Positions 42,054 through 51,360 of a stretch of 57,137 nucleotides of DNA are shown here, piece by piece. The notes under the pieces are model-generated. The model was not told the DNA's origin and made no database searches. It saw nothing but the letters and a program-made list of their open reading frames with translations. Where the stretch lies: the NCBI GenBank assembly GCA_007693915.1, contig RECS01000172.1:1-57137 (forward strand), given 5' to 3'. This stretch comes from Saprospirales bacterium (GTDB lineage: Bacteria > Bacteroidota > Bacteroidia > Chitinophagales > Saprospiraceae). Each line of letters begins with the position of its first letter. The first letter of the stretch is position 1. The position numbers and the translations under genes are program-made.

Positions 42054-44669
42054 CTACTCTGCGCTACCCAATCTTCTACCCTCGCTAAAGCGCTCGAGGC
42101 CGCACTCCAGGAATTCGCGATAGGCAACTCTGTCGGGAAGGTAACCTACCGGCTGATTCAGGATATTGCCATCGTAATCCAGCAGCACATAATATGGCTG
42201 TGCATTTCGATTGAAGTGTATGGCCTGAAAATCTGCCCATTTGTTTCCGACATTACGCATCAGGCGGTTACTGAAAGATGATATATAAGGTTCTTCCAGT
42301 GCTTGCCGGTCATCAACATAAAGCGAAATAAGCACATAGTCGTCATTGATCATATTGTAAATGCGGTCGTCCTTCCACACCTGATCTTCCATTCTTCTGC
42401 AATTAACGCAACCGTGTCCGGTGAAATCTAAAAGAACAGGTTTGCCGTTTTTCCTGGCATACTCCATTCCTTTTTGAAAGTCTTTATGGCAGTTTAGATT
42501 CAAAGGACATGGATTGGGGAAAATATAGGAATGTCCCGCCGGTGGTGCGAGACCACTTAATAGGTTTGGGGTCACAAAACCATCTGATTGTTCGCTGACT
42601 CTGAAGCCCAGAGCAAAGTAAAATGCCAAAGCAAACATAGCGGTGGATAGTACCCAACGGGTTTTGGTTATTTTTTTTACAGGTGAATCGTGTGGAAACT
42701 TGATATACCCTAATGCGTATAATGCCAATCCTAACGCGCAGGCAATCCACAATATAACAAACACCTCATATGGAAGAATTTTCCAACCCATGGTCAAGTC
42801 TGCTATCGACAAAAACTTCAATGCCAATGCTATTTCCACAAAACCGAGACTCACTTTTACGCTATTCATCCAGCCACCGGATTTGGGCATGGAATTTAAC
42901 CAGCCCGGGAATGCTGCAAACAATGCAAACGGCAATGCCAAAGCCAGTGAAAAGGCAAACATACCAATTAATGGACCAACGGGAATTCTGCCGAGTATAG
43001 TAGGACCTCCACCTACAGCGGTTTCCACCAAAAGTGTACCGATAATCGGACCGGTACAGGAGAATGAAACCAATGAGAGGGTAAATGCCATGAAAAATAT
43101 TCCGATCAATCCGCCTTTATCGGATGCCTGATCGGTTTTATTCACCCATGAACTGGGCAGAGTAATTTCAAAATAGCCGAAAAACGAAATGGCAAAAACC
43201 ACAAATAGCACGGCAAAAAAGATATTGAACCAGGCATTAGTGGACAAAAGGTTGAGCGCATCTGCTCCGAAAATACCCGTTATTGCCAAACCCAAAAGTA
43301 CATAAATGATAATAATTGAGATTCCGTAGATAATGGCATTTTTAATACCCTTTGCTTTAGTGGTACTACTTTTGGTAAAAAAGCTTACCGTAAGGGGTAT
43401 CATAGGAAAAACGCAAGGTGTCAATAATGCAATCAATCCACCAATAAAGCCCGCGATGAACACCCACCAAAAATTACTCGTATCTTCTTTGACGATTTCT
43501 GTTCCAATACAATCTGTATTGGCATTATCGTAATTAAACTCAAAAAACACGGGGGTTCCCTGGCCTCGGTTTTCACCACCATCTAATCTTGATAAAGCTT
43601 CTTCATCCATTTTTCCATCATCGAAGAAAAAAGCTCCGGTTTCGGGATTTAGATTAAAGTCCAAAGCTATTGGAGGAAGGCATTGGCTGTCATCACAAGC
43701 CATATATTCTACAAATCCACTGACTTCAACAGAGGGGTTGTTAACTCTAATGACAATCTCATATCTGGCGTCATCATTGAGCTTAGTGGTTTCTATTTCA
43801 AAAAAGGAATCGTAACCGGAAAAGATATTTGACCCTGTTTCCCTCAATCCGGAAACCACTTCAAAATGATCGCCCTCAAAGAAATAAACATCCGTAGGTA
43901 AAGGTCCATCATTTGGGTCAAGTAAAAAAGAATAAATAGACCAGTTCTCTTCAATCTCAGCTTCGAAAATAAAGGTAAAAACCATATCGCCATCATCAAT
44001 TAGAGTGGCGGTCCAACTGACAGGTTCAATCAATCCTTCAGGACGGTTTGACGCTGTTTCGTCTTCTTGATCCATTCCACCCAAATCAATACTACCAAAT
44101 GAAGGGGATTCAGATTCGTTTTCATTTTGTCGGATGCTACCCATCGATGTCTTTATCGGCTCCTCACAAATTCTATTGCGATTGTAATCGACATTCGAGG
44201 CCGGTGTAGATTTAGTCAAATCAATATCAAAATCCTCAGGCATCGGAGGCAGACATCTCGAATCATCACATACCATAAACTGGTGATAGCCTGTAATAGA
44301 TACAGTGGGATCAGAAGTGGTAATCCTTTGTATGAAAACTGCTCTGTTGCTGTATTTGAGGAGGTTCATATCAAAAAACTGATCAAAGCCTACTTCTCCT
44401 TCCCCACACTCATAAGTAGCATCAACCAATTCATAGCCTTCAATATTTTCAAATATGAATTCTGTAGGCAGGGGTCCATCGTCACTTTCTATATCCTGAG
44501 AGTACATGTACCAGCCCGGATCAATATTTGCGGTGAAGACCACATCCCAAGTGTTGTCATCAATTTGGAATACCTGATGAGTCATTTCAACAGGCTGCAG
44601 AATTTGTGCATTAATTTTTTGAATAAAACTTAAAACTAAAAATGGTATAAGCAGATATATAGACCTCAT
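42054..44669 (-). CDS. dsbD: Thiol:disulfide interchange protein DsbD with duplicated N-terminal domain
   Basis: 871 residues. Signal peptide (about 1-21) ends INA followed by Gln. Two consecutive nDsbD-like domains follow: repeat 1 (about 22-150) with DGPLPTEF and CDDSRCLPP, and repeat 2 (about 220-345) with DGPLPTDV and CDDSQCLPP. A membrane domain of about eight helices (about 390-690) carries the redox Cys pair in LLTPCVFPMIP and SFSCTGPIIG. The C-terminal thioredoxin domain has Cys-Val-Asn-Cys (GHGCVNCRR, about 752-757). It passes electrons from cytoplasmic thioredoxin to periplasmic thiol proteins. The duplication is unusual compared with E. coli DsbD (one N-terminal domain). A TAAATTTG box lies at 44769-44776. 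Confidence 0.93.
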   Translation of the reverse strand: MRSIYLLIPFLVLSFIQKINAQILQPVEMTHQVFQIDDNTWDVVFTANIDPGWYMYSQDIESDDGPLPTEFIFENIEGYELVDATYECGEGEVGFDQFFDMNLLKYSNRAVFIQRITTSDPTVSITGYHQFMVCDDSRCLPPMPEDFDIDLTKSTPASNVDYNRNRICEEPIKTSMGSIRQNENESESPSFGSIDLGGMDQEDETASNRPEGLIEPVSWTATLIDDGDMVFTFIFEAEIEENWSIYSFLLDPNDGPLPTDVYFFEGDHFEVVSGLRETGSNIFSGYDSFFEIETTKLNDDARYEIVIRVNNPSVEVSGFVEYMACDDSQCLPPIALDFNLNPETGAFFFDDGKMDEEALSRLDGGENRGQGTPVFFEFNYDNANTDCIGTEIVKEDTSNFWWVFIAGFIGGLIALLTPCVFPMIPLTVSFFTKSSTTKAKGIKNAIIYGISIIIIYVLLGLAITGIFGADALNLLSTNAWFNIFFAVLFVVFAISFFGYFEITLPSSWVNKTDQASDKGGLIGIFFMAFTLSLVSFSCTGPIIGTLLVETAVGGGPTILGRIPVGPLIGMFAFSLALALPFALFAAFPGWLNSMPKSGGWMNSVKVSLGFVEIALALKFLSIADLTMGWKILPYEVFVILWIACALGLALYALGYIKFPHDSPVKKITKTRWVLSTAMFALAFYFALGFRVSEQSDGFVTPNLLSGLAPPAGHSYIFPNPCPLNLNCHKDFQKGMEYARKNGKPVLLDFTGHGCVNCRRMEDQVWKDDRIYNMINDDYVLISLYVDDRQALEEPYISSFSNRLMRNVGNKWADFQAIHFNRNAQPYYVLLDYDGNILNQPVGYLPDRVAYREFLECGLERFSEGRRLGSAE

Positions 44670-44768
44670 GAACTCGGCATTTTTTTACATGAATTAGAAT
44701 AACGTACTTTTTGGAAATTCATTACTGTTTTCAACCTTTAAAAAAGTACTCACCTAAATAACTGTGCG

Positions 44769-44776
44769 CAAATTTA
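44769..44776 (-). promoter_or_regulatory. -7 box TAAATTTG upstream of dsbD
   Basis: An exact TAnnTTTG match on the minus strand, 99 bases before the dsbD start codon. Confidence 0.35.
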
Positions 44777-44932
44777 AGCCAAAAAGAAATGAGAAGCAAA
44801 CCTACTGGTTTTATTAACCTGTTATTTGCTTTTAATTTAGCTGTTGTTGAAAAAGCGATGGCTGTCAGTTTTGACCCCAACTACCATACTATTTTTAATA
44901 AACAAGAAAGTCAATAGTCATCTTTAAATTCT

Positions 44933-44940
44933 TATCTTTG
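44933..44940 (+). promoter_or_regulatory. -7 box TATCTTTG close to the start of the aspartoacylase-like gene
   Basis: An exact TAnnTTTG match, 12 bases before ATG 44953, so the leader would be only a few bases long. Confidence 0.55.
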
Positions 44941-44952
44941 CAGCCGCAAAAA

Positions 44953-45909
44953 ATGAGAAAGAGCAGGATAATTGGAAGATTCGAAGGTGAATTAAGGGGC
45001 CCTATGCTGGTGTGCATAGGGGCAATTCACGGTAATGAAAAAGCAGGGCTGCGAGCTATAAGCTTAATGGCCAAAATGCTTGAAGTGGAGCCTATTACCA
45101 ATCCATGGTTTATGTTTAAGGGACTTTTTTTGGGAATAAAAGGCAATGCTCAGGCTATTCGTAAAAATCACCGATATATAGACCGAGACCTCAATCGCAT
45201 CTGGACACCGGAAAACGTGGAATATGTTAGAAAAACTCCTCACGAAAAACTCACCAATGAATTTCTGGAAATGAAAGAAATTCTGGAAATTATCGAGTAT
45301 TATTACCAAAGGTACCAACCTGAAAAACTGGTGGTTCTCGACCTGCATACCACCACCGCTCGGGGTGGTATTTTTTCCATTGTATCTGAGGCAGAAGAAA
45401 GTCTGAGAATAGGAGTAGAACTTCACGCTCCCGTAATTACCGGAATGCTGGAAGGAATACGAGGAACAACCTTACACTTTTTCAATGAAGAGCATTTTTA
45501 TCCGGGTACCACTTCAGTTGTTTTTGAAAGTGGCCAGCACGATGAGCCGCTCTCTGTAAACCGGGCTATTGCTGCCATTACCAACTGTATGAGAACACTG
45601 GGTTGTGTCTCCAAGGACGATGTTGAAAACCGCCACGATAGGTTATTAATAGAGCATTCTACAGGACTTCCTAAAATCGCTGAGCTCGCCTATTGTCATC
45701 CTATCCAAGAGAGTGATAACTTTAAAATGTACCCCGGATACCATAATTTCCAGACTGTAAGCAAAGGCGAGGTATTGGCAGCAGATAAAAATGGTGACAT
45801 TTTATGCCCTGAAGACGGATTGATTTTGATGCCCCTTTATCAGAAGCAAGGGGAAGATGGTTTTTTTATTATCAGAGAATTGGTGCCTTTTAATCCGGAT
45901 GATATATAG
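44953..45909 (+). CDS. Succinylglutamate desuccinylase / aspartoacylase family zinc deacylase
   Basis: About 318 residues from ATG 44953 (an in-frame TTG 5 codons earlier overlaps the promoter box). A carboxypeptidase-like zinc enzyme: the zinc-site motif is AIHGNEKAG (H-x-x-E) with the second His in VVLDLHTTTARGG and Arg in RDLNRIW. A catalytic Glu in VVFESGQHDEP is likely. The family removes an acyl group from N-acyl amino acids; the substrate cannot be told. No arginine-catabolism gene is nearby. Convergent with the RecX remnant, 11 bases apart. Confidence 0.88.
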   Translation: MRKSRIIGRFEGELRGPMLVCIGAIHGNEKAGLRAISLMAKMLEVEPITNPWFMFKGLFLGIKGNAQAIRKNHRYIDRDLNRIWTPENVEYVRKTPHEKLTNEFLEMKEILEIIEYYYQRYQPEKLVVLDLHTTTARGGIFSIVSEAEESLRIGVELHAPVITGMLEGIRGTTLHFFNEEHFYPGTTSVVFESGQHDEPLSVNRAIAAITNCMRTLGCVSKDDVENRHDRLLIEHSTGLPKIAELAYCHPIQESDNFKMYPGYHNFQTVSKGEVLAADKNGDILCPEDGLILMPLYQKQGEDGFFIIRELVPFNPDDI

Positions 45910-45920
45910 TTTAATTCAAG

Positions 45921-46160
45921 TTAGATTTTTCTTTTCAAAATGGTCAAAACGTGTTTAGGCTCATAGCCTTTTGACATAAGAAAGGTATAGGTCTTGGGAC
46001 GGGCTTTAATGGGATCATTCTCCTTTAGACGGTTTTGTTTTTCCACAATCAGGTTTTCAATAGTGGCTAGATAGTCCTCTTCCGGAATCTCACTCAAGGT
46101 CTGTTGAATAAGCTGCTCATTGATTTGGTGTTTTCTTAGCAATTGAGTGATTTTTAGTTT
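45921..46160 (-). pseudogene. recX: C-terminal remnant of RecX
   Basis: An open frame of about 79 codons (46160 to 45921) whose protein starts KLKITQLLRKHQINEQLIQQ and continues with LSEIPEEDYLATIENLIVEK and TYTFLMSKGYEPKHV, matching the last half of RecX (RecX is about 150 residues). An in-frame TGA at 46161-46163 stops the frame just where the first two RecX helix repeats should be, and the T9SS subtilase gene ends at 46185 immediately upstream. The N-terminal ~85 residues are gone. A 73-residue product from TTG 46142 is possible but unlikely to bind RecA normally. recA is not in the window. Confidence 0.7.
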
Positions 46161-46184
46161 TCACTTCTAAACACTTTTCCATCA

Positions 46185-48623
46185 TCATCTCTGTACCAAA
46201 ATCTTCTTTCCGCCAATTACTTTTTGACCTTGAATGATGATGAGATTATAGGGTGCACTCGGCAAGGAACTTATATCCAATTGAATATCTTTTGTTTGGT
46301 GAATTGCGGAATAAACTAACTTGCCGACCATATTATAGACTTGCACCCTTAGGTTCTTATCAGGAATTTCTTCCTCAATCAAGATTTTCAATTTATCTGT
46401 GGCGGGATTGGGGTAGATATTGAACGAGATTAACTCTGACAAATCCATAGTGGTCACCGGTTCCTCAACCAGAATTTTCAACCATTTGCTCTGTTGACAA
46501 TTTTCTGATCCTGCTGTTAAACCCAATCGATACACACCCGGGTCGTCCCACCTCAGTTCTACCTGCGAACTGCCCTGACCTGAGATGAAATCAGCATGCT
46601 CAGCTGTCCATTCGTAGATCTCATAGAAATCATTATTTGCGGAAAAGAATGAACTTTCTTCCACCTTTATTCGTGGATTACCGCTCAAAGAAAAATCTAT
46701 CAGTTCCCCATCCGGTATTTCCACTACCACTGATGTTGAGCAGTTTTTTCCCGCTGTAGCAACTAGTTGAAATGTTCCAGCCGGAAGATTTTCCAATCTA
46801 TTACTCACAGCCTCCCCGTCTAATAGTAAAAAAATAGAATCCACCAATTGCGTTCGGATTTGGATGCCTATACTTCCATTTTGTTGTCCGGAACAAATCC
46901 CTCCGCTAACTTCAGTAAAAATTTCAATGTCGTCTAAGACAGGCAAATCGAATGAAAAGAATTTTTTACAGCCCGCCGAATCAGTAACAGTCAACTCAAA
47001 AAATCCCGATCCCATATTTTCTAATGACAAAGTCGTATCTCCGGTATTCCAGCTATAAAAATAAGCAGTCTGGTTTTCAAAAGCACTATCAGCCTGTATC
47101 ATACCTCTGCTTTCTGATTGGCAAGTCATTGTATCAACAGTAAAGGAAAAGTCTGGAAAAGGTTTACAAGGCGGTATTCCCAAATATTCCATTGCTGCCC
47201 TTAGATCCGGTAAGGGTCCGATATTCTGCGAAACAGGATTACCACCGGACTGTTGGGGAAGTCCTGTAATTTCTAGTATTTCAAATATTTCAGGACCAGT
47301 TAGGAGTCCTCCGTAAAAGTTTTTATAGGCAGCCTGAAGTAAGGCAGCAGCAGCTGTTACAAAAGGTGAGGCTCCGGAGGTGCCACTAAACCCATTTGCA
47401 AAATAAAGGTTTTTTCCGCCATTATTATAGGCAGAGCCATATCCTGTGGTATAAATGCGCTGACCCCATCCCTGAAGGTTGACCCTAGATCCATAATTGG
47501 AAAAGCCAAGACGAGACCTCGGTGTTGATGTGCCATTAAATTCAGCCGGCGCTGCTCCTGCACCTACAATTATTGACCCACTATTGTTGGCTTCAGTAAA
47601 AGGCTGGTGGAAGGATTGTAAATAAATATCATCATCCAGATCCTGAGCCCCATTTCCTCCGGCTGCAACAACAACCCTCCCCATAGCTACTGCAACCACA
47701 ATATCATCATACCAGGGTTGGAACCACTCCACAGGTACCAGTCCGAACTGATTTCCTGCTGAGGCATCATACAAAGGACCTGCCGTTTGCGCTTCAATGA
47801 GAATGACATCTCCCTCCTCAATTAAAAAAGCAGAATTGACAACTGCACTGCCAATATCCAAAAAATTAAATTCTGAAAAAGAATAATGAAAATACAGATC
47901 TGCATCAGGAACCATGCCCGTCACGCCCCAGCCATTGTCTAATGCTCCTAATTGACCCAAAACAGCAGTTCCGTGATTATCTCCAAAAAAATCGTAGGGA
48001 ATTCCTCCCAAAACACCCACTTCGGGTAAATCAAGATGGTTGGGATTAAAGTTGTATTCAATATCTACGATTTTCATGCCATTGCCCCTGATGTATAAGC
48101 TGTCCCACATAAATCGTGCATCAATTCCAATAGGAGATTCGTTCAAATAACCTTGATTGACTTCAAAATCAGGCGCTAAAGCAGGGTCAACCGGAAGTGG
48201 TATAGGGTAAGCATACTCAATACCTTCAATTTTTCGAAACTCCATGAGTGCATCTGCAACAGATATGTCTCCTTTTATTCTTAAATTGAATCTGTTGGTT
48301 ATATTGGGGATTCTCCCGATATTACTCCTGCTCACCGGGATATTGATCAATTTTTCAGACAATTCTTTTCGGTCCATATGATAGGGCCATATCCACTCAA
48401 ATTGATTAAAAAGAGCCAAAGTCTCCTGATTGAAAACATCAATGTTGAGAACATTTTTCGTGTTTGGAGAAAAATCTACCTGTAATTCATCCTGAAATTT
48501 AACCACAATTACGTCCGTAAAGTGCAGTTCAGAATTAAAGGATTCGTGCTGCGAAAAGCATACTCCCGGAAGAAAACACAATAATACTGTAGGGAAAAAC
48601 TTGCAAAGGAATAAGCGATTCAT
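46185..48623 (-). CDS. Subtilisin-like (S8) protease with T9SS type A sorting domain
   Basis: 812 residues. Signal peptide (about 1-24) ends CFS followed by Gln. A propeptide-like region (about 40-150) is followed by the S8 domain with the catalytic Asp (MKIVDIEYNFN, about 186), His (DNHGTAVLG, about 219) and Ser (GTSGASPFVTAAAALL, about 413). An Ig/SprB-like repeat region follows (DSAGCKKFF, ENCQQSKWLK). The last ~80 residues (SFNIYPNPATDKLKILI, YNLIIIQGQKVIGGKKILV) are a type A sorting tail. Expected to be exported by T9SS and anchored or released. A minus-strand TATATTTG at 48650-48657 is a good -7 box, 26 bases from ATG. Confidence 0.92.
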   Translation of the reverse strand: MNRLFLCKFFPTVLLCFLPGVCFSQHESFNSELHFTDVIVVKFQDELQVDFSPNTKNVLNIDVFNQETLALFNQFEWIWPYHMDRKELSEKLINIPVSRSNIGRIPNITNRFNLRIKGDISVADALMEFRKIEGIEYAYPIPLPVDPALAPDFEVNQGYLNESPIGIDARFMWDSLYIRGNGMKIVDIEYNFNPNHLDLPEVGVLGGIPYDFFGDNHGTAVLGQLGALDNGWGVTGMVPDADLYFHYSFSEFNFLDIGSAVVNSAFLIEEGDVILIEAQTAGPLYDASAGNQFGLVPVEWFQPWYDDIVVAVAMGRVVVAAGGNGAQDLDDDIYLQSFHQPFTEANNSGSIIVGAGAAPAEFNGTSTPRSRLGFSNYGSRVNLQGWGQRIYTTGYGSAYNNGGKNLYFANGFSGTSGASPFVTAAAALLQAAYKNFYGGLLTGPEIFEILEITGLPQQSGGNPVSQNIGPLPDLRAAMEYLGIPPCKPFPDFSFTVDTMTCQSESRGMIQADSAFENQTAYFYSWNTGDTTLSLENMGSGFFELTVTDSAGCKKFFSFDLPVLDDIEIFTEVSGGICSGQQNGSIGIQIRTQLVDSIFLLLDGEAVSNRLENLPAGTFQLVATAGKNCSTSVVVEIPDGELIDFSLSGNPRIKVEESSFFSANNDFYEIYEWTAEHADFISGQGSSQVELRWDDPGVYRLGLTAGSENCQQSKWLKILVEEPVTTMDLSELISFNIYPNPATDKLKILIEEEIPDKNLRVQVYNMVGKLVYSAIHQTKDIQLDISSLPSAPYNLIIIQGQKVIGGKKILVQR

Positions 48624-48649
48624 ACTATGACAACTTCAGTTTAGAATAC

Positions 48650-48657
48650 CAAATATA
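48650..48657 (-). promoter_or_regulatory. -7 box TATATTTG for the S8 protease gene
   Basis: An exact TAnnTTTG match on the minus strand, 26 bases before the start codon. Confidence 0.5.
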
Positions 48658-48769
48658 ATTACTATGCGGATACTAAGCTTATGGTTGCCCGAGATTTTAA
48701 TTTTTAAATGAGTCGATAAAGTACTCCTCTATTTGAATATCCAACCATCTAATTGTTAACAGTTGAGGA

Positions 48770-49222
48770 TTACAACCTCTCCTCATAACCTTCAATCTGT
48801 CTGGCATCTACTATCCTCATCGAAAGATAAGAAGAAATGAGAGCTACTGCTACTCCTTCAAAAAACAAATACAAAGAGGCGGTGAATGGGGTAATCACAT
48901 CCGGTAAGGGTACACCCTCAGCAATGGCATGTAACAATTGAACATCAAAGCTTAGATAAACCACCTGAAAGGCCGAAAATAAAAATATTCCCACTACAGC
49001 AGGTCTAAAACCGGCAAGAAGTCCTGTAAGGTAGTTGAATTTTCTATCGGGATTATCCTCGTAGAATTTCCTGATAGCCATCCATGTTACAAGCAAAAAG
49101 AAAACTACATTTACAAACCTAAGATTGAAGAATTCGTATAGGTGTGCAGCTTTCATAATAAAGAAATATACTGTCAGTAATACTGCCAGTAAAAAACCGA
49201 AAATAAAATCTCTCTTTGCCAT
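48770..49222 (-). CDS. Four-helix membrane protein, DUF4199-like
   Basis: 150 residues with about four transmembrane helices (about 6-24, 38-52, 70-90, 118-137). Resembles small Bacteroidota DUF4199 membrane proteins, but the family assignment is weak. No motif gives a function. It lies alone between the subtilase and an SDR gene on the same strand, with 146 bases before it and 177 after. Confidence 0.6.
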   Translation of the reverse strand: MAKRDFIFGFLLAVLLTVYFFIMKAAHLYEFFNLRFVNVVFFLLVTWMAIRKFYEDNPDRKFNYLTGLLAGFRPAVVGIFLFSAFQVVYLSFDVQLLHAIAEGVPLPDVITPFTASLYLFFEGVAVALISSYLSMRIVDARQIEGYEERL

Positions 49223-49399
49223 GATATTTGATTTGCTTGCTTTAAGGGTATAACAAGCAAAGCGGAAAATTGTTTACAATCATCTGATTATCAATATATT
49301 AGATTGACCCCTAAAGTCTTTTAATTTTTATTTCGAAGAAATAATCAGCTAATTTGATGAAAAGAATATTGGCTTCTTTCTATCTAAAAAGGTACCATT

Positions 49400-50212
49400 C
49401 TACTTTCCATGCCCTTTAAAATCGTCCATAGATTGATAAACTTTTAGCCATTTTCCTGCTACTACATCAAACCACTTTGCAGGAAGTACACCCTTCATAA
49501 ACGGGATGAGGTGAACGCTCCAGGGCATGCGGACATAGATCTTGTTTTTTTCAATACCTGTGATAATTTTATCAGCAGCCTTTTCAGGTTTGACAACAGG
49601 TGATATCCAGTGAGTTTTTACTCCCTCGAACATACCTGTTGAGATATAAGAAGGAGTAACCGTAGTTATCCTGACTTTGGGGTGGTTTTTCTTCAATTCA
49701 ATTCTTAAGGACTCGGACCAACCGATGACTGCCCATTTAGAAGCCACATAAACGGACATTTTGGGGTTAGCAAGCATTCCTGCTGCTGAGGCAATATTGA
49801 CAATATGCCCGGAATTTTGCGCTATCATATCCGGTAAAAAACAAAGTGCCGTATGCATGAGCGCATTAGAATTGATCTGCAGGGTTTTATCGATGTCTTC
49901 ATGTAAGTGATTCCAAAATTCAGTACCAACCACTATACCCGCATTGTTGACCAGAATATCCACCTTTATTCTGGAATTTTTCAATTGATCAGCCGCTTGT
50001 CGAATCTCCTCAGTAGAAGAAACATCAACCCGCATGCAATGAATACAATTGGGGTCTCCAATAGCAGCGGTCAAAGCATCCATTTTTTTTTGATCAATAT
50101 CCCAAACTATTAGTTTAGCTGCGCCCCTATCAAGTGCTTTTAATCCAATTAGGCGACCGATTCCTGAAGCACCACCGGTAATCAATACATTTTTTGAGGA
50201 TAATGCTGTCAT
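49400..50212 (-). CDS. Short-chain dehydrogenase/reductase
   Basis: 270 residues of the classical SDR family. TGGASGIG (12-19) binds NAD(P), NNAGIVVG is at about 88-95, the catalytic Ser is in NIASAAGML, and Tyr-x3-Lys is YVASKWAVIG. The C-terminal extension has hydrophobic character (WSVHLIPFMKGVLPAKWFD), seen in membrane-associated SDRs. Substrate unknown. Probably co-transcribed with the M15 lipoprotein gene upstream (14 bases). Confidence 0.9.
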   Translation of the reverse strand: MTALSSKNVLITGGASGIGRLIGLKALDRGAAKLIVWDIDQKKMDALTAAIGDPNCIHCMRVDVSSTEEIRQAADQLKNSRIKVDILVNNAGIVVGTEFWNHLHEDIDKTLQINSNALMHTALCFLPDMIAQNSGHIVNIASAAGMLANPKMSVYVASKWAVIGWSESLRIELKKNHPKVRITTVTPSYISTGMFEGVKTHWISPVVKPEKAADKIITGIEKNKIYVRMPWSVHLIPFMKGVLPAKWFDVVAGKWLKVYQSMDDFKGHGK

Positions 50213-50226
50213 ACTTTCTCAATTTT

Positions 50227-51042
50227 TTATTTACAAACAGGGTTAATCCCTAAAACATAATTTTCCACTATTCCAATTTCTATTGCCGTTTCTGCACCCA
50301 TAAAGCCGCTGATGTCTTCATTTCGCAATAATTTCTTTGCTGCTTGAGTGTAGGAAACAGCAAGGGGCAAGTAGGACCAATGCCATTTTTCTTCCTGATA
50401 ACCGGTAGGTCGATCTTCTCCCAACTCTGTATAGGGCTGACAAAAACCAAAATTTGACGCATTTTCCAGCATCCAATTATACAATTTCAGTCCTTCACCC
50501 TCTGCAAACCAGCTGTTGTCAAAAGAATTCAGATCTATGTCTGTTCCCCAATGATGACGAGAGGTACCTGGCATGGAGCTGTACAAAAGAATATTATTGG
50601 CTCTGTCCACAGGGTCCGGATAAGTTTCCATTGCATTAACACCGGCTGAAGGTCTTTTTCCCAGCCACTTGTTTTCCCAAATTCTTTTTTGGGCATCGAA
50701 ATTTCGAGTGGCAGACCTAATCTCCAAAGAAATACCCTCCTTTTTAGCTACTTCGTACATCTGCTTAAAGGCTTCATAAACCTCTCGCTGCAGATACATT
50801 CCCTCTCTCGAGGCATATTTCGTTGAAATTTCAACAAAGTCCTCATGCTGTTCGGGAGCAAATTTTCCTCTTAAAAAATCTGCGCTTACTTTGATCTCAG
50901 TTTTTCCTTCATCTTTTTCTTCCATCACATCGGAAGATATTTCTTCAGTATCCTCAAGTGATTCATCTATAGCCGCAGTTGGTTCCCCACAACTAAAAAA
51001 CAGGAATAAAGCAAATAAGATTAAAGGGGTGAATAATTTCAT
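50227..51042 (-). CDS. M15 family (VanY-like) D-alanyl-D-alanine carboxypeptidase lipoprotein
   Basis: About 271 residues from ATG 51042, which gives a clean lipoprotein signal peptide (MKLFTPLILFALFLFFSCGE); the frame is open further to 51147 but that start lacks a signal. Zinc motifs of VanY-type peptidases are visible: SRHHWGTDIDL (H and D ligands, about 181-191) and EEKWHWSYLP (H ligand). It should trim the D-Ala-D-Ala end of peptidoglycan stem peptides at the periplasmic face. The low-complexity acidic linker after the Cys is typical. No van regulatory genes nearby, so this is a housekeeping enzyme. Confidence 0.88.
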   Translation of the reverse strand: MKLFTPLILFALFLFFSCGEPTAAIDESLEDTEEISSDVMEEKDEGKTEIKVSADFLRGKFAPEQHEDFVEISTKYASREGMYLQREVYEAFKQMYEVAKKEGISLEIRSATRNFDAQKRIWENKWLGKRPSAGVNAMETYPDPVDRANNILLYSSMPGTSRHHWGTDIDLNSFDNSWFAEGEGLKLYNWMLENASNFGFCQPYTELGEDRPTGYQEEKWHWSYLPLAVSYTQAAKKLLRNEDISGFMGAETAIEIGIVENYVLGINPVCK

Positions 51043-51360
51043 TTTTGTGATAAAGATAGGGAAAAACCGGATATCGTAATTGGTGAAGAGCTCACTCTTA
51101 AGCAACATACCTAAAAGCACCACATTTTTAGACTGAATTATTCCCATTGAGAGGCGTTGAACAGCTAATGTTTAATGTGTAAATTTTAACTTTTGTCAAA
51201 ACTTGTTCAATTTTACACTTTCAACAAAATTCGCTTCACTATGCTTGTGTAAAGTTATTTTGTCTAGTTGTTGTATTTTCCCATATTGAGGGACTCAAAA
51301 GTAAAAAAGCTATGTGGCACTATGAACCAATGTGGTTTAACAATCACAAATGAGTCCACT
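51043..51360. other. Intergenic region with a 42-base dyad
   Basis: No gene found. It contains the imperfect palindrome at 51177-51218, described separately, and AT-rich flanks. The two flanking genes point the same way (minus), so it probably holds the M15 gene's promoter and the ppk2 unit's end. Confidence 0.5.
51177..51218. repeat. Imperfect inverted repeat, possible terminator or operator
   Basis: The arms GTGTAAATTTTAAC (51177-51190) and GTTCAATTTTACAC (51205-51218) match at 12 of 14 positions, with a 14-base loop that itself contains TTTTG/CAAAA. It lies downstream of the second ppk2 gene and upstream of the M15 gene, both on the minus strand. There is no strict T run, so a protein-bound operator is as likely as a terminator. 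Confidence 0.4.

Noticed and set aside
45921-46142. A complete small RecX-like gene starting at TTG 46142
   Set aside because: The frame stays open 6 codons further back with RecX-like residues and then meets a stop, and half of the RecX family fold is absent.
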